A stretch of DNA of 61,025 nt. Source: Oscillospiraceae bacterium (lineage in GTDB: Bacteria; Bacillota; Clostridia; Oscillospirales; Ruminococcaceae). Below are positions 33,996 to 43,300 of this stretch, in pieces; positions within the stretch are counted from its first letter, which is position 1; every line of letters begins with the position of its first letter. The stretch spans positions 1 through 61,025 of the forward strand of contig WRLV01000004.1 of NCBI GenBank assembly GCA_009777445.1, given 5' to 3'. The notes beneath the pieces were generated by a model that saw only the letters and a list, made by a program, of their open reading frames with translations, was not told the DNA's origin and made no database searches. A program made the position numbers and the translations under genes.

Positions 33996-34241
33996 TTAAT
34001 ACCATGCGTGTGTAAACTCAACGGGATAATTTCGTTTTTCCACACGTTCCTTCACCGCTTTTGCTGCCGAAAAAGCATAACGCCCCGAAGTAATTTCATT
34101 GCCTAAATCCACGCGCGTTAGTACAATCGCCTCTTCATCGCCTATATTCATGCGGATTTCCCCACACTTGTCTTTTCCGTCCGGGAAATATAGATAAATC
34201 ACATAGGTCTGTGTGGCTTCTTTAAGTTTAAGTTTAATCAA
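33996..34241 (-). CDS. Second gene of a small cassette, unknown function
   Basis: About 81 residues from the TTG at 34241, four bases behind AAAGGGAG and overlapping the stop of the gene before it; an upstream ATG at 34256 is the alternative. Sequence KEATQTYVIYLYFPDGKDKC, ALTRVDLGNEI-like strand and a basic helix ending KRNYPVEFTHAWY. Reads as an alpha-beta single domain. Size, overlap and the flanking repeats suggest a two-gene cassette such as toxin and partner, but no family is recognised. Confidence 0.6.
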   Translation of the reverse strand: MIKLKLKEATQTYVIYLYFPDGKDKCGEIRMNIGDEEAIVLTRVDLGNEITSGRYAFSAAKAVKERVEKRNYPVEFTHAWY

Positions 34242-34452
34242 AATACTCCCTTTCATCACCTAAATCATGCGTATCTATAAAAATATGCAGTTTTATTTTC
34301 TCTACATCTTCGGTAGAAAATCCCGCGTTTTCAGCGATTGCCGCAACATCGGATTTGCGTTTGCGGATTTCTTCGTAATATCGCTCGGCATGAGCATCCA
34401 TGCGCTTAATGTCGTCTCTTGGTATCGCGCCGCTTGCGCCTGTAATATTCAT
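34234..34452 (-). CDS. First gene of a small cassette, phage-head-tail-like short protein
   Basis: 72 residues from the ATG at 34452, with AGAGGGTG ribosome site and a strong promoter immediately upstream; the longer frame to 34503 starts inside the promoter. AHAERYYEEIRKRKSDVAAI then AENAGFSTEDVEKIKLHIF resembles a short helical domain I recall at the C-termini of phage head-morphogenesis and polymorphic-toxin proteins. Here it stands alone. Overlaps the next gene by a few bases. Confidence 0.65.
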   Translation of the reverse strand: MNITGASGAIPRDDIKRMDAHAERYYEEIRKRKSDVAAIAENAGFSTEDVEKIKLHIFIDTHDLGDEREYFD

Positions 34453-34474
34453 AAATTTTTCACCCTCTGCACTT

Positions 34475-34503
34475 AGTATAACAGCATTATCAACATCTGT
34501 CAA
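34475..34503 (-). promoter_or_regulatory. Sigma-A promoter of the two-gene cassette
   Basis: TTGACA (34503-34498), 17-bp spacer, TATACT (34480-34475), 25 bases before the ATG at 34452. Confidence 0.88.
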
Positions 34504-34536
34504 TACCGGGGTTGGAATTTCTTAAAATTAAACCTC

Positions 34537-34622
34537 ACTCGACACTTGTTTGTGTCGGGTGGGGGTAGGTTTTTACTCTACTACATGTTTAATATTCGTT
34601 GAATTTCATTATAGGGCATGCC
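34537..34622. repeat. Direct repeat, right copy (3' end of the Rpn-like gene)
   Basis: Partner of 33888-33973. Includes the stop and last codons of the gene at 34581 and its downstream hairpin CACTCGACACTTGTTTGTGTCGGGTG, which may serve as terminator. Confidence 0.88.
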
Positions 34623-35261
34623 GCTTTGCTTGAGTTTTTCTATGATTTCGTTTTCTCTTTTTTGTCTACCTCTTTCCATACCTTTTTGCATACCCTCTTG
34701 TCTACCTATTAAAATCCCCTCCTGCCTACCCTCCTCTTTCCCCAATCTCCGACTAACAGAAAGGTTTGTAGTTAGGTCGGCTTCCCATTTGCGCCTTGCC
34801 CTGTATTTTGCGATTGCGTGTTCATCTTTACTGATTGTATTTAAAATTTCGGTAGCCATAGCGATTTCCTCCTTTACCCTCATGGTCTCGCTGATTTTAG
34901 CTTTAAACTGCGGATTATCCGCGTGAGCAAAGAACATTGTCCAGATTTCGAGCGCGCTCATTTCGCTTATCGGCTTAGCCAAAACGTCGCCGAGTTTCGG
35001 AACCTCAATCGAAACAGCGGTTACGGAATCGCTCAGTTTCAAGCCACTTTGGTTGCGCATATTGAACTTATTAATTAAGTCGTTGTTGTCAAACATAACG
35101 AAGTTGCAAAAGCTGATTTGATAACTTTTAAGCAATTCGTCGAAGTTCAAGCCCTTTCCCTTTTGCTTCGCGTGTAGGTCACAAAGGCAGTAGACAATCC
35201 TATTTTTAAAGATTTCATATTCATTTTGAAGGCTGTCACCTTGCATTTTTGTAGATTGCAT
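34581..35261 (-). CDS. Rpn-family nuclease-like protein lacking the catalytic N-terminus
   Basis: 226 residues. The first residues MQSTKMQGDSLQNEYEIFKN correspond to the middle of Rpn-family proteins (region after the PD-(D/E)XK core, normally preceded by an ExQ motif ending IEIQS). The rest is typical: YELLKS-like SYQISFCNFVMFD, then ARRKWEADLTTNLSVSRRLG, a repeated GRQEGILIGRQEGMQKGME segment and the end SGMPYNEIQRILNM. So the catalytic half is missing. A consensus promoter 20-40 bases upstream shows the shortened gene can still be transcribed. Whether it is a decayed gene or a regulator is not known. Confidence 0.72.
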   Translation of the reverse strand: MQSTKMQGDSLQNEYEIFKNRIVYCLCDLHAKQKGKGLNFDELLKSYQISFCNFVMFDNNDLINKFNMRNQSGLKLSDSVTAVSIEVPKLGDVLAKPISEMSALEIWTMFFAHADNPQFKAKISETMRVKEEIAMATEILNTISKDEHAIAKYRARRKWEADLTTNLSVSRRLGKEEGRQEGILIGRQEGMQKGMERGRQKRENEIIEKLKQSGMPYNEIQRILNM

Positions 35262-35275
35262 TTCAATTTGCCTTT

Positions 35276-35304
35276 ATTATAGCACATTTTAAAAACCATG
35301 TCAA
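35276..35304 (-). promoter_or_regulatory. Sigma-A promoter of the truncated Rpn-like gene
   Basis: TTGACA (35304-35299), 17-bp spacer, TATAAT (35281-35276). Confidence 0.85.
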
Positions 35305-35338
35305 ATATTTTTAAGAATTCTTGTTCGATATAGACAAT

Positions 35339-35367
35339 CGTAGGGGACGGGCTTGCTCGTCCCGAAT
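35339..35367. repeat. GACGGGC hairpin
   Basis: GTAGGGGACGGGCTTGCTCGTCCCGAATT, an imperfect copy of the hairpin repeat, upstream of the SRP RNA promoter. Confidence 0.8.
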
Positions 35368-35404
35368 TATTTTACACCCCAACAGAAGATTATTTATTTT
35401 CCTG

Positions 35405-35433
35405 TTGACATTTTAAAGCGAGTGTGATAAAAT
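35405..35433 (+). promoter_or_regulatory. Promoter of the SRP RNA
   Basis: TTGACA (35405-35410), 17-bp spacer, TAAAAT (35428-35433), about 20 bases before the RNA. Confidence 0.88.
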
Positions 35434-35453
35434 AAGGTATATTGGAATAATAG

Positions 35454-35577
35454 TTCTTTGCTTTTGAGTGCAGACCCTGTGCAAGGGCGTACCGTGAACC
35501 ATGTCAGGCGGGGAACCGAGCAGCATTAAGCGGAGCACGCCCTGTGCCGCAGTAAGTCTGCACTCAAAAGCAAAGAA
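35454..35577 (+). ncRNA. ffs: Signal recognition particle RNA (bacterial small form)
   Basis: The segment GTGAACCATGTCAGG, then a GGGGAACCGAGCAGCATTAAG loop, then GTGCCGCAG is the conserved domain IV that binds Ffh. The ends TTCTTTGCTTTTGAGTGCAG and CTGCACTCAAAAGCAAAGAA pair over at least 20 bases, closing a single long hairpin of 124 nt. The location just upstream of dnaX is the standard one in Firmicutes. The apical loop reads GGGGAACCGAG rather than the usual GGAAGG, a small variation. Confidence 0.93.
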
Positions 35578-35578
35578 A

Positions 35579-35634
35579 CGTCCGCGCAAGCGGACACAAT
35601 AATTGTCAATTGTCAATTGTACATTGTCAATTGT
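35579..35634. repeat. Heptamer/hairpin element between SRP RNA and dnaX
   Basis: GTCCGC-GCAA-GCGGAC (35580-35595), then CAATTGT heptamers including GTACATTGT to about 35633. It starts three bases after the SRP RNA and lies directly before the dnaX ribosome site. Confidence 0.9.
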
Positions 35635-35650
35635 AAGGTGGGGTGTTTTA

Positions 35651-37321
35651 TTGTATTTAGCTTTATACCGAAAATATCGGCCGCTTACTTTTGCCGATGT
35701 TATTTCTCAGCCCACTATTACTAAAACCCTCACAAATCAAATCATAAATTCTCAAATGGCGCACGCCTATCTCTTCACCGGCTCACGCGGGACGGGGAAG
35801 ACTACCTGCGCTAAGATTTTGGCGAAGGCGGTGAATTGCGAGAGTCCGGTTAACGGAAACCCTTGTTTGGTTTGCGGAGCTTGCGTTGCGATTGACGAAG
35901 GGGTCTCAGACATCGCCGAGATTGATGCGGCGAGCAACAACGGTGTCGGTGACGTTCGGCTTTTGAGAGAAGAACTTAATTACCTCCCCGTCAGCTGTAA
36001 ATACAGGGTGTACATCATAGACGAGGCGCATATGCTCTCGAGTGGGGCATTTAACGCTTTGCTTAAAACCATCGAAGAGCCGCCGCCCCACGTGATTTTC
36101 ATATTAGCGACAACCGAAAATCATAAAATCCCGGCGACGATTTTGTCGCGCTGTCAGAGATTTGACTTTCGTCGGATTGACATTCGCGAAAGTGCCGACA
36201 GGTTAATTGAAATCGCCCAAAAAGAAGGGGTAATGTTAGAGCCATCGGCGGCATTGCTCATCTCGCGGCTGTCAGAGGGGGGAATGAGAGACGCGCTTTC
36301 ACTGTTAGACACTGCCCTCTCTAAAAGCCCAAACGTAACAACCGAGTTAGTGCGTGAGAGCGCGGGCATAGTGGGTAGTGCGCATTTGTTTTCAATATCA
36401 AAGGCCGCCCACGAGCAAAACTGCACTAAAGCGATTGAAATACTCACCGAGTTGTGGGGGCTTTCAAAAGACCTGACACGACTGATTGATGAGTTGATTT
36501 ATCATTACAGGAATCTTATGCTGTTGAAAGCAGGTGTTGTTTCTGATGGATTGTTAAGTTGCTTGCCGGAAGAAATACCTGAATATAAAGAGTTGAGCGA
36601 ACGGCTGACGTTAGACGAAATTATGCGTTGCATGAAAACTTTGGAATCGGGCTTTGAACGCTTAGGGCGTTCAAAAAATGCCAAAATAACAGCAGAGATG
36701 ACTATTATCAAACTATGTCAACCCGAACAAGTTGACGACAATATTAAGCAGGAATCGACAAGAACTCACAGTCAACTCGGACGGGTTGTCAACTATATCA
36801 GCCAAGAATCGCCACCAAACCCCGCTATATCTGGTGGTGGTGGAGCGTACGACAACTTTTTCAAAGAAATCACCTCTACCCCTGTGTCAACAGTGGCAAG
36901 CACAATGGGTATGGGGAAGAAACCAACTCAGCGGACGTTAGAGCCTGTGATGCGCTCAAACGTTGAAAGTTTTGAGAGCGTTGAAGAAGAAAAGCCTACA
37001 CATTACCAACCGGGAAATATTTTAAGTGGGCTTCCCTCTTATTTGCAGGCAATGCTCAGCGATGTTCGCGCTGAAATTGAGGGGGACAACCTTTATCTTT
37101 ACGGCGGCGAGTTGTCTAAAAGCGTTGTTGAAAATCCCGAAAGCAAAAAGGCAATTGCCGAGACGGCTCAAAAACACACCGGCAGCGCGCTTAACGTAAT
37201 TTTCAAAGTCGTGGGAGAGGGCTTTGAGTCTGAACCCGAACAACCGGAAATACCGAAAAGCAGAATAGAAATCTTTCTTGATATAGCAAGGGCTCAAGGG
37301 GTTAAAGTAAAAGTAAAGTAA
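35651..37321 (+). CDS. dnaX: DNA polymerase III subunit gamma/tau
   Basis: Clamp-loader ATPase, 556 residues. True start is TTG at 35651, giving LYLALYRKYRPLTFADV, the family opening, with AAGGTGGGGTG ribosome site at 35634. The reading frame extends back to an ATG at 35603, but this would translate the repeat. Walker A FTGSRGTGKTTCAKILAKAV, the zinc set CLVCGACVAI, EIDAASNNGV, and Walker B IIDEAHMLSSGAF are intact. The C-terminal third is a low-complexity linker, then a tau-like end. ybaB and recR follow. Confidence 0.95.
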   Translation: MYLALYRKYRPLTFADVISQPTITKTLTNQIINSQMAHAYLFTGSRGTGKTTCAKILAKAVNCESPVNGNPCLVCGACVAIDEGVSDIAEIDAASNNGVGDVRLLREELNYLPVSCKYRVYIIDEAHMLSSGAFNALLKTIEEPPPHVIFILATTENHKIPATILSRCQRFDFRRIDIRESADRLIEIAQKEGVMLEPSAALLISRLSEGGMRDALSLLDTALSKSPNVTTELVRESAGIVGSAHLFSISKAAHEQNCTKAIEILTELWGLSKDLTRLIDELIYHYRNLMLLKAGVVSDGLLSCLPEEIPEYKELSERLTLDEIMRCMKTLESGFERLGRSKNAKITAEMTIIKLCQPEQVDDNIKQESTRTHSQLGRVVNYISQESPPNPAISGGGGAYDNFFKEITSTPVSTVASTMGMGKKPTQRTLEPVMRSNVESFESVEEEKPTHYQPGNILSGLPSYLQAMLSDVRAEIEGDNLYLYGGELSKSVVENPESKKAIAETAQKHTGSALNVIFKVVGEGFESEPEQPEIPKSRIEIFLDIARAQGVKVKVK

Positions 37322-37348
37322 TATTTGAGAAAAGGAGTTTTTAAAAAC

Positions 37349-37699
37349 ATGAAGGCGAGATTACCGAAAGAGTATCAAACGCGTGGGGCGGGCAATATGA
37401 ACGACATGCTCCGTCAAGCGCAGGTTATGCAGGATAGCATTAAAAAAATTCAGGACGAGCTTAAAGACGTAGAATATACCGTTGAGGCGGCAGGGGGAAT
37501 GGTAGAGCTTACCATGACCGGTGCGAAAGTGCTTAAAACGATTAAAATATCGCCCGACATAGTGGATAAAGATAACATCGAAGATTTAGAGGACATAATA
37601 ACAGTCGGGGTTAACGCCGCTATTACAAAGGTTGAACAAGAAGCCGAAAAAGAAATGGAAAAAGCAACAGGCGGCATAAATATCCCCGGATTGGTGTAG
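37349..37699 (+). CDS. ybaB: Nucleoid-associated protein YbaB/EbfC
   Basis: 116 residues. MKARLPKEYQ..., then MNDMLRQAQVMQDSIKKIQDEL, EAAGGMVELTMTGAKVLKTIKIS and VNAAITKVEQEAEKEMEKATGG. DNA-binding protein of the dnaX-ybaB-recR cluster. AAAAGGAG lies 12 bases before ATG 37349. The earlier in-frame TTG at 37325 lacks a site. Confidence 0.95.
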   Translation: MKARLPKEYQTRGAGNMNDMLRQAQVMQDSIKKIQDELKDVEYTVEAAGGMVELTMTGAKVLKTIKISPDIVDKDNIEDLEDIITVGVNAAITKVEQEAEKEMEKATGGINIPGLV

Positions 37700-37700
37700 T

Positions 37701-38372
37701 ATGGCAGAATACATTCCTTTGCCTTTGGTGCTTGCCGCCGAACAGTTTGCAAAACTCCCCGGGATTGGCATTAAGACCGCTCAACGCCTTGCTTATTGCC
37801 TGTTGACCATGTCGGAAAAAGAGGTTGAAACATTTGCAAAAGCACTGTTGGATGCACGCAAATCGGTGAGAACCTGCCCTGTGTGTCAAAATTTCACCGG
37901 CGTTCCCGAAGAGGCAGCGCGACATTCCCAAAAAACAACCGAAGAAACTCCAAACGCCGACGAGGTGAGTTTTCCTTGTCGCATTTGCGCTGATTTCAGA
38001 CGGCAAAAAGAAATCATCTGCGTTGTCGAATCGCCCAAGGATGTTACTGCTTTTGAGCGCGCCGGGGCGTTTTCGGGGGTTTATCATGTTTTGCACGGGG
38101 CATTGTCTCCTATGGACGGAATGGGCCCCGAGTCTATTCGTGTGAAAGAGCTTATGGCGCGCCTGTCGGGGGATATAGACGAGGTGATTATGGCAACCGC
38201 CCCCACGATTGAAGGCGAGGCTACCGCCGCTTATATCAGCCGAATGCTCAAGCCGATGGGGCTTAAAATAACACGCTTAGCCTACGGCTTGCCTGTCGGC
38301 GCGTCGTTAGAGTTTGCCGATGGCGTAACCCTATCGCACGCTTTGGATAATAGAAAAACGATTGATTTATGA
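37701..38372 (+). CDS. recR: Recombination protein RecR with an enlarged zinc finger
   Basis: Gap and fork repair with RecFO. 223 residues. HhH LPGIGIKTAQRLAYCLL, zinc-finger cysteines in TCPVCQNFTG and PCRICADFRR, then the Toprim domain ICVVESPKDVTAFERAG and IMATAPTIEGEATAAYISR. Between the two Cys pairs are about 24 extra residues (GVPEEAARHSQKTTEETPNA), whereas relatives usually have four to eight. The insertion contains a copy of the octamer GACATTCC. Starts one base after ybaB ends. Confidence 0.94.
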   Translation: MAEYIPLPLVLAAEQFAKLPGIGIKTAQRLAYCLLTMSEKEVETFAKALLDARKSVRTCPVCQNFTGVPEEAARHSQKTTEETPNADEVSFPCRICADFRRQKEIICVVESPKDVTAFERAGAFSGVYHVLHGALSPMDGMGPESIRVKELMARLSGDIDEVIMATAPTIEGEATAAYISRMLKPMGLKITRLAYGLPVGASLEFADGVTLSHALDNRKTIDL

Positions 38373-38386
38373 TTTGAGTGTTGAAA

Positions 38387-39115
38387 ATGAAAGAAACAGA
38401 AATAATTTATGGGAGAAACGCGCTTAGTGAAGCGTTAAAGTCCGGTCTCGCGCTTGACACCCTTTATGTCCAAAGTGGCTTAAAAGGGCTTGAGTGGGCG
38501 GTGTTTGCGGCGCGAGAAAAGGGCGCGGTAGTTAAAAATGTCAGTTCTCAAAAACTCGACTCGTTAACCGACAACGCACGTCACGGCGGTGTCGCGGCAA
38601 CTGTTTGCGCTATGCCTTATGCCGAGTTAGATGAGTTGTTAGATTTAGCGGCAGAAAAGTCACAGTCGCCTTTTTTTATAATGGCGGACGAAATAGAAGA
38701 CCCCCACAATTTAGGCGCGATTATCCGAACCGCCGAAGCGGCGGGGGCGCACGGCGTAATAATCCCTAAGCGAAGAAGTGCGCAATTAAGCGGAACAGTT
38801 GCAAATACATCGGCAGGGGCATTGAGTTGGATTAAAGTCTGCCGTGTAACAAATTTGGTTGACACAATAAAAGAGCTGAAAAAGCACAACATATGGATTT
38901 ACGGGGCAGACATTCAAGGGCAACCATATCGACAAACCGACTTTTCAGGCGGCGTTTGTCTGATTATCGGCTCTGAAGGAAAAGGCTTAGGGCGATTGGT
39001 GCGTGAAAACTGTGATATAATCGTCTCAATTGACATGCACGGCAAAATAAATTCACTAAACGCCTCGGTGAGCGCGGGGATTTTGATGTATGAGGTCGTG
39101 AGACAAAAATTATGA
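38387..39115 (+). CDS. rlmB: SpoU-family 23S rRNA 2'-O-methyltransferase (RlmB/TrmH-like)
   Basis: SPOUT methyltransferase, 242 residues. ETEIIYGRNALSEALKSG is the substrate domain; DEIEDPHNLGAIIRTAEAAG, CLIIGSEGKGLGRLVRENCD and IDMHGKINSLNASVSAGILM form the knotted SAM site. Start ATG 38387, or GTG 38378. It overlaps the next gene by four bases (ATGA). Confidence 0.92.
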   Translation: MKETEIIYGRNALSEALKSGLALDTLYVQSGLKGLEWAVFAAREKGAVVKNVSSQKLDSLTDNARHGGVAATVCAMPYAELDELLDLAAEKSQSPFFIMADEIEDPHNLGAIIRTAEAAGAHGVIIPKRRSAQLSGTVANTSAGALSWIKVCRVTNLVDTIKELKKHNIWIYGADIQGQPYRQTDFSGGVCLIIGSEGKGLGRLVRENCDIIVSIDMHGKINSLNASVSAGILMYEVVRQKL

Positions 39116-40281
39116 TTAGTAATATCATTGAGTGCGTGTTGATGCACGTGGACATTCCCGTTGTGAAATTATATATTACCGGCAGAAGCTCAGAAATTAT
39201 AAAAGTCGGTGAACTGTATAACGAAAAGCATTTGCCCATAGGGGTTACCTGTAAAAACGCGCCCGACTTGGAAGATTTAAACGACTGGTGGGAGGGCAGG
39301 TCTATTCCCGCAAGTCGTGATAACTTAAAAGAAGCTTTACGATTATTGGGGGTAAAAACCACAGGTGAGTTAGTCAATAAATCATTAGGGTTATCATTAT
39401 CAGACCATTATTGGATTAAGCCCGTAAACACAGATTTAAGTTGGAGCAATATCAACTTCTATGAAAACGACTTTTCTGAAGATGTGGGCGCGGCATTCTT
39501 AGACGGCAAACTGAACAGGGGCGTGAAATTAAATACCCGTGCACCCGACAATACGGCTGACGGAATACAACCTAAGCGATATAAAATAAACGATGGCAAA
39601 AGAGTGTTGTATAAAAGGGGCAGAGAGATTTTGTTTCAAGAGCCTTTTAACGAGGTGATTGCATATAAAATAGCTGACCTAATCGGCATTAACCACACCA
39701 AGTATGATTTAGTGTGGAGTGGGCAAATTCCTGAAAGTGTGTGCGAAATATTCACAAGCGCGAGAGTAGAATTAGTAAGCATTTATAATATACAAAACAC
39801 CAAAAAAATAGAAGTCGGCAACAGTTGGTATGAACACACCATCAAAATATTAGAAGATTTAAAAATCAAACATGCGCGTGAAGATATAGAAAAAATGCTC
39901 GTGTTAGACTTTATTATCTGCAACAGGGACAGGCACTTTAACAACTTCGGAATATTGAGAAACCCTGTAACGCTTGAGTGGTATGAAATGGCTCCGGTTT
40001 ATGACAGCGGAAACAGTTTATGGAGTAATCTCTTAAAACCAAACTACTCAACCGACGAAATAACAGCCCAATCTTTCACCAAAAGCCATGCGGAACAAAT
40101 AAAGTTAGTAAAAGATTTTTCATGGTTAGACATGAATAAGTTAGACGAAATAGAAAACATAATAAGAAAAATAATAATAAAAAACGAATGGTTTCAATCG
40201 GGTGAAAGATTAGATTTGCTGTGCGAAGCCGTTAATAAGCGAGTTAGTATACTGAAACAGTTGACAGTGGATAGTGGATAG
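39112..40281 (+). CDS. HipA-like kinase-domain protein without HipB
   Basis: 389 residues. The C-terminal half has the HipA kinase features FIICNRDRHFNNFGILRNP (catalytic loop, NRDRHxxNFG) and APVYDSGNSLW (metal-binding Asp), with EPFNEVIAYKIADLIGINHT upstream. The first 130 residues are unlike classical HipA. It starts inside rlmB (ATGA overlap), which ties its expression to housekeeping genes rather than to a HipB antitoxin. HipA kinases phosphorylate aminoacyl-tRNA synthetases or other proteins. The terminal residues LTVDSG and stop come from the repeat element, the same tail as on DnaG. Confidence 0.83.
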   Translation: MISNIIECVLMHVDIPVVKLYITGRSSEIIKVGELYNEKHLPIGVTCKNAPDLEDLNDWWEGRSIPASRDNLKEALRLLGVKTTGELVNKSLGLSLSDHYWIKPVNTDLSWSNINFYENDFSEDVGAAFLDGKLNRGVKLNTRAPDNTADGIQPKRYKINDGKRVLYKRGREILFQEPFNEVIAYKIADLIGINHTKYDLVWSGQIPESVCEIFTSARVELVSIYNIQNTKKIEVGNSWYEHTIKILEDLKIKHAREDIEKMLVLDFIICNRDRHFNNFGILRNPVTLEWYEMAPVYDSGNSLWSNLLKPNYSTDEITAQSFTKSHAEQIKLVKDFSWLDMNKLDEIENIIRKIIIKNEWFQSGERLDLLCEAVNKRVSILKQLTVDSG

Positions 40282-40383
40282 TGGACAGTGGTGGTGTCGC
40301 CGTTGGCGACTTATTGAAATTTCAAATCCGTCCGCGTAAGCGGACACAATAACTGTCAATTGTCAATTGTCAATTGTCAATTG
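40259..40383. repeat. Two heptamer/hairpin elements between the HipA-like and P-type-like genes
   Basis: Left: TTGACAG/GTGGATA/GTGGACA heptamers, then GTCGCC-GTT-GGCGAC (40296-40310). Right: ATCCGTCCGC-GTAA-GCGGAC (40329-40344), then a CAATTGT array. As at 1433, the two hairpins face each other and have different stems. Confidence 0.9.
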
Positions 40384-43300
40384 GAAAGTGTGGTGAGAGG
40401 CTTGTCTGATAAAAATTTTTCGGTAGATGAAATTTTGGCGGAGTTAGATACAGATGGTTCTGATGATTCTGCTATGGTCACATCGCCATCGTTTACCGAT
40501 GATATTCTTGAAGCTCTGTTGAATGAGCCCGAAACCCCGTTAAAGAAAGAGCCTTTAAATGAAATTAACGAAACTAATGTTTTCACGGTTGAAAAACCCG
40601 TTGCCGTTGCCGTTGAAGTCGACATAGAGCCGCGCGAAAAAGAACCCAAACCCAAAAGAAAACCGCTAATCAAGTTCCCGAGCAAAGAAAACAAAGCCGA
40701 TAAAGCCCTTTTTAATAAGGCAAAAAAAATGCCGAAGCCGCTCATTGAAGACATAGATGACGTAGTGCGCGCGCCTATAAAAGAAGTTGAAATTACGCCG
40801 TATAAAGGGACAGAGGCGCAATTTTCAGTTCACGATGAATCCGCCGACCCACACGAAAGGCGGCGGCGGAAAAACATAGAAGACACCGACAACATAGAAA
40901 TATTCGATGACCGTTATAAACCCCCGAAGTTCAGCGACACAATGAACATTCCGAGCGACACGCGAGTCATTCCCCCCATAAATCGCGAAAAACAATTGAA
41001 ATTGTTAGAAGAGCAAACTATTCTCAAAACAGACAAACAACTCGAACACCACGATGATATAATTGACGGAATTAACCCCTATGAAGTCATTAAGAAAGCA
41101 CGAAAAGAACTCTCGGATATAGACATAGGCGACATGGAGTTCGGCGACCTTTCAGGCGACACCCAGGGGGTTGTCGGCGATGATTTAAAACAGCTTGCCT
41201 CAAAAGTGGCAGACAAAAATCAAGCGGAACATATAACCGAAGAGGTTGGAATAAAAACCTATCAGCCCCCCGAAAAAAAGAAAAAAGAAGATTTTTCTGT
41301 GACCTCGATTATCGACTCGGTCAGCGATGACACCGCCGCATTGCTCGGTGAGATTAACCATGCAATAAAAGAGCGCGAAGTCATGAAGAAAAACACCCTG
41401 CCAATCGGCGACAAACGTGAAATCAAGCCAACCACCCAAACCGTAACAAATGTGTTAACGCCACAGCTCAATGATTTAACTCAAACAGGCGGCTCAATTC
41501 CTCTTAACGCCTTAAATATAGATTATCAAAAACAAGTTTTAAAAGACACCACACTTGTGCCGCAGCAAGATATAGCAGATGTTCAAGAAAAAGCTGAAAA
41601 ACTTGAAACGTTAGGCGAAAAAAGAAAACGCAAAATTAAAAGTTTTATGCTTGAAGACCTTGACGACGATGACGAATATGAAGATGAAGAAGAAGTTGAA
41701 GAAGCAGAAGACTTCGATGGATATGATGCCTCAGAGCAGATTTGGGAAGAGCTTCGCGACTCTCATCGCGCCCTTAATTTTAGGTTCTTCGTGCTTTTCA
41801 TTATCACGGGCTTTTTGGCGGTAGTCACCTTTTGCAACGATTTCGGGATTAATTTAGCCTACCGCGTTTTCGGGTTCGATTTTGTTATTTTAGACCGCCG
41901 ATTTGAACCGATAGCGCATATTGTTATGCAGTTAGTCGTGGGTTTAATGGGATTGGCGGTGTGTAAAGGTGTTTTGGTTGACGGCATTAAAAAGCTTTTC
42001 TTAAAGAGGGGCGACTGTGACGGAATCTGCGCGGCATCATCACTTATGGCGACTGTCGGAACTGCCGTTGCTTTGGCAGACCCGGTGGCGGTTAAGGCAG
42101 GTGAAGCTCACATTTATATAGTTGTCGGAATGGGCGCGTTGCTGTTTAACACCATAGGCAAACTTATGATGATTAGACGTGCAAAGCACAATTTCCGATT
42201 TGTGGCAGGTGACGGGGCTAAGTATTACGGCGACATAGTGAGTAACAGCGAATTGGCTGACGCGTTCACTAAAGGCGTGGCAGAAGAATTACCCGTGCTT
42301 TGCACCATGCGTAAGACTGAATTTTTGTCTGACTTTCTTAAATCAAGCTATTGCAACGACGTGGCGGATGCGACTTCAAAGACACTCACGCCAATCGCGT
42401 TTTTGGCATCACTGCTCATCGGATTTATTGCTTTCTTTTTCGGGATTGGCGACTACACCCCCCAAAACAATATCGTATGGTCATCAACCGTCTGTGTCGG
42501 GGCTATGTCGGCGTTTTCATCGTTTTCGATTATGCTTGCCGTGAACAATCCATTCAGGCGCGCGCTCAAACAATTAGAGAAAAACGATTCCGTTGTTTTG
42601 GGCTATGATTCAGCAATGGCTTTTTCGGCGGTAAACTCGGTGTTGGTAGATGCGCGGTTACTCTTTCCTGCCGGCTGTGTGGCATTTCGCAACATCAAAC
42701 TTTGCCAAAACAAAACCAGTCTCGCCAGAGTGAGCATAGACGAAGCGATTATAACCGCGGCGAGTTTGGCGATTGAAAGCGGCTCAATTCTTTCAAGCAT
42801 GTTCTATGATATGGTGGCGGGCAAAAAAGAGCTGTTATATGATGTAGAAGAGCTGATTTATGAAGTTAACATGGGGATTAACGGGTGGATTGGCAGCCGC
42901 CGAATACTATTAGGCAACCGAAAACAAATGGAACGTCATTCGGTTGAAATAGGCTCACGCGACAAAGAACGAAAATACACAAAGCAAAACTGCGATGTTG
43001 TCTATCTTGCAATCGGCGGTGAAGCTGTTGCCATGTTCTTCATCGAAGTTTTCTCAAACCCCGAAATAAAAAGAAGTATGCAAAAGCTCTATCAAAACAA
43101 TACATCGGTTGTAGTAAGGTCTTGCGATTCTCTGATTACAGTAGCGAAAATAGCAGACGTATTTGACATTCCCCCCGATAAGACGAAAATATTAAACTTC
43201 AACCTGCATGAAAAATTTGAGGAATGCACAAAATACACGTCAAGAGGAAGGGGGGACCTCTCCTGCAACGGCACTTTCACCTCACTCGCCACCGCTTTGA

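Noticed and set aside
35603-35650. ATG at 35603 as the dnaX start
   Set aside because: It would translate the repeat element; TTG 35651 has the ribosome site and the family N-terminus.
40360-40380. ATG at 40360 as the start of the P-type-like protein
   Set aside because: Same codons (MSIVNCQL) as the false dnaX extension; they come from the heptamer array and no ribosome site precedes them.
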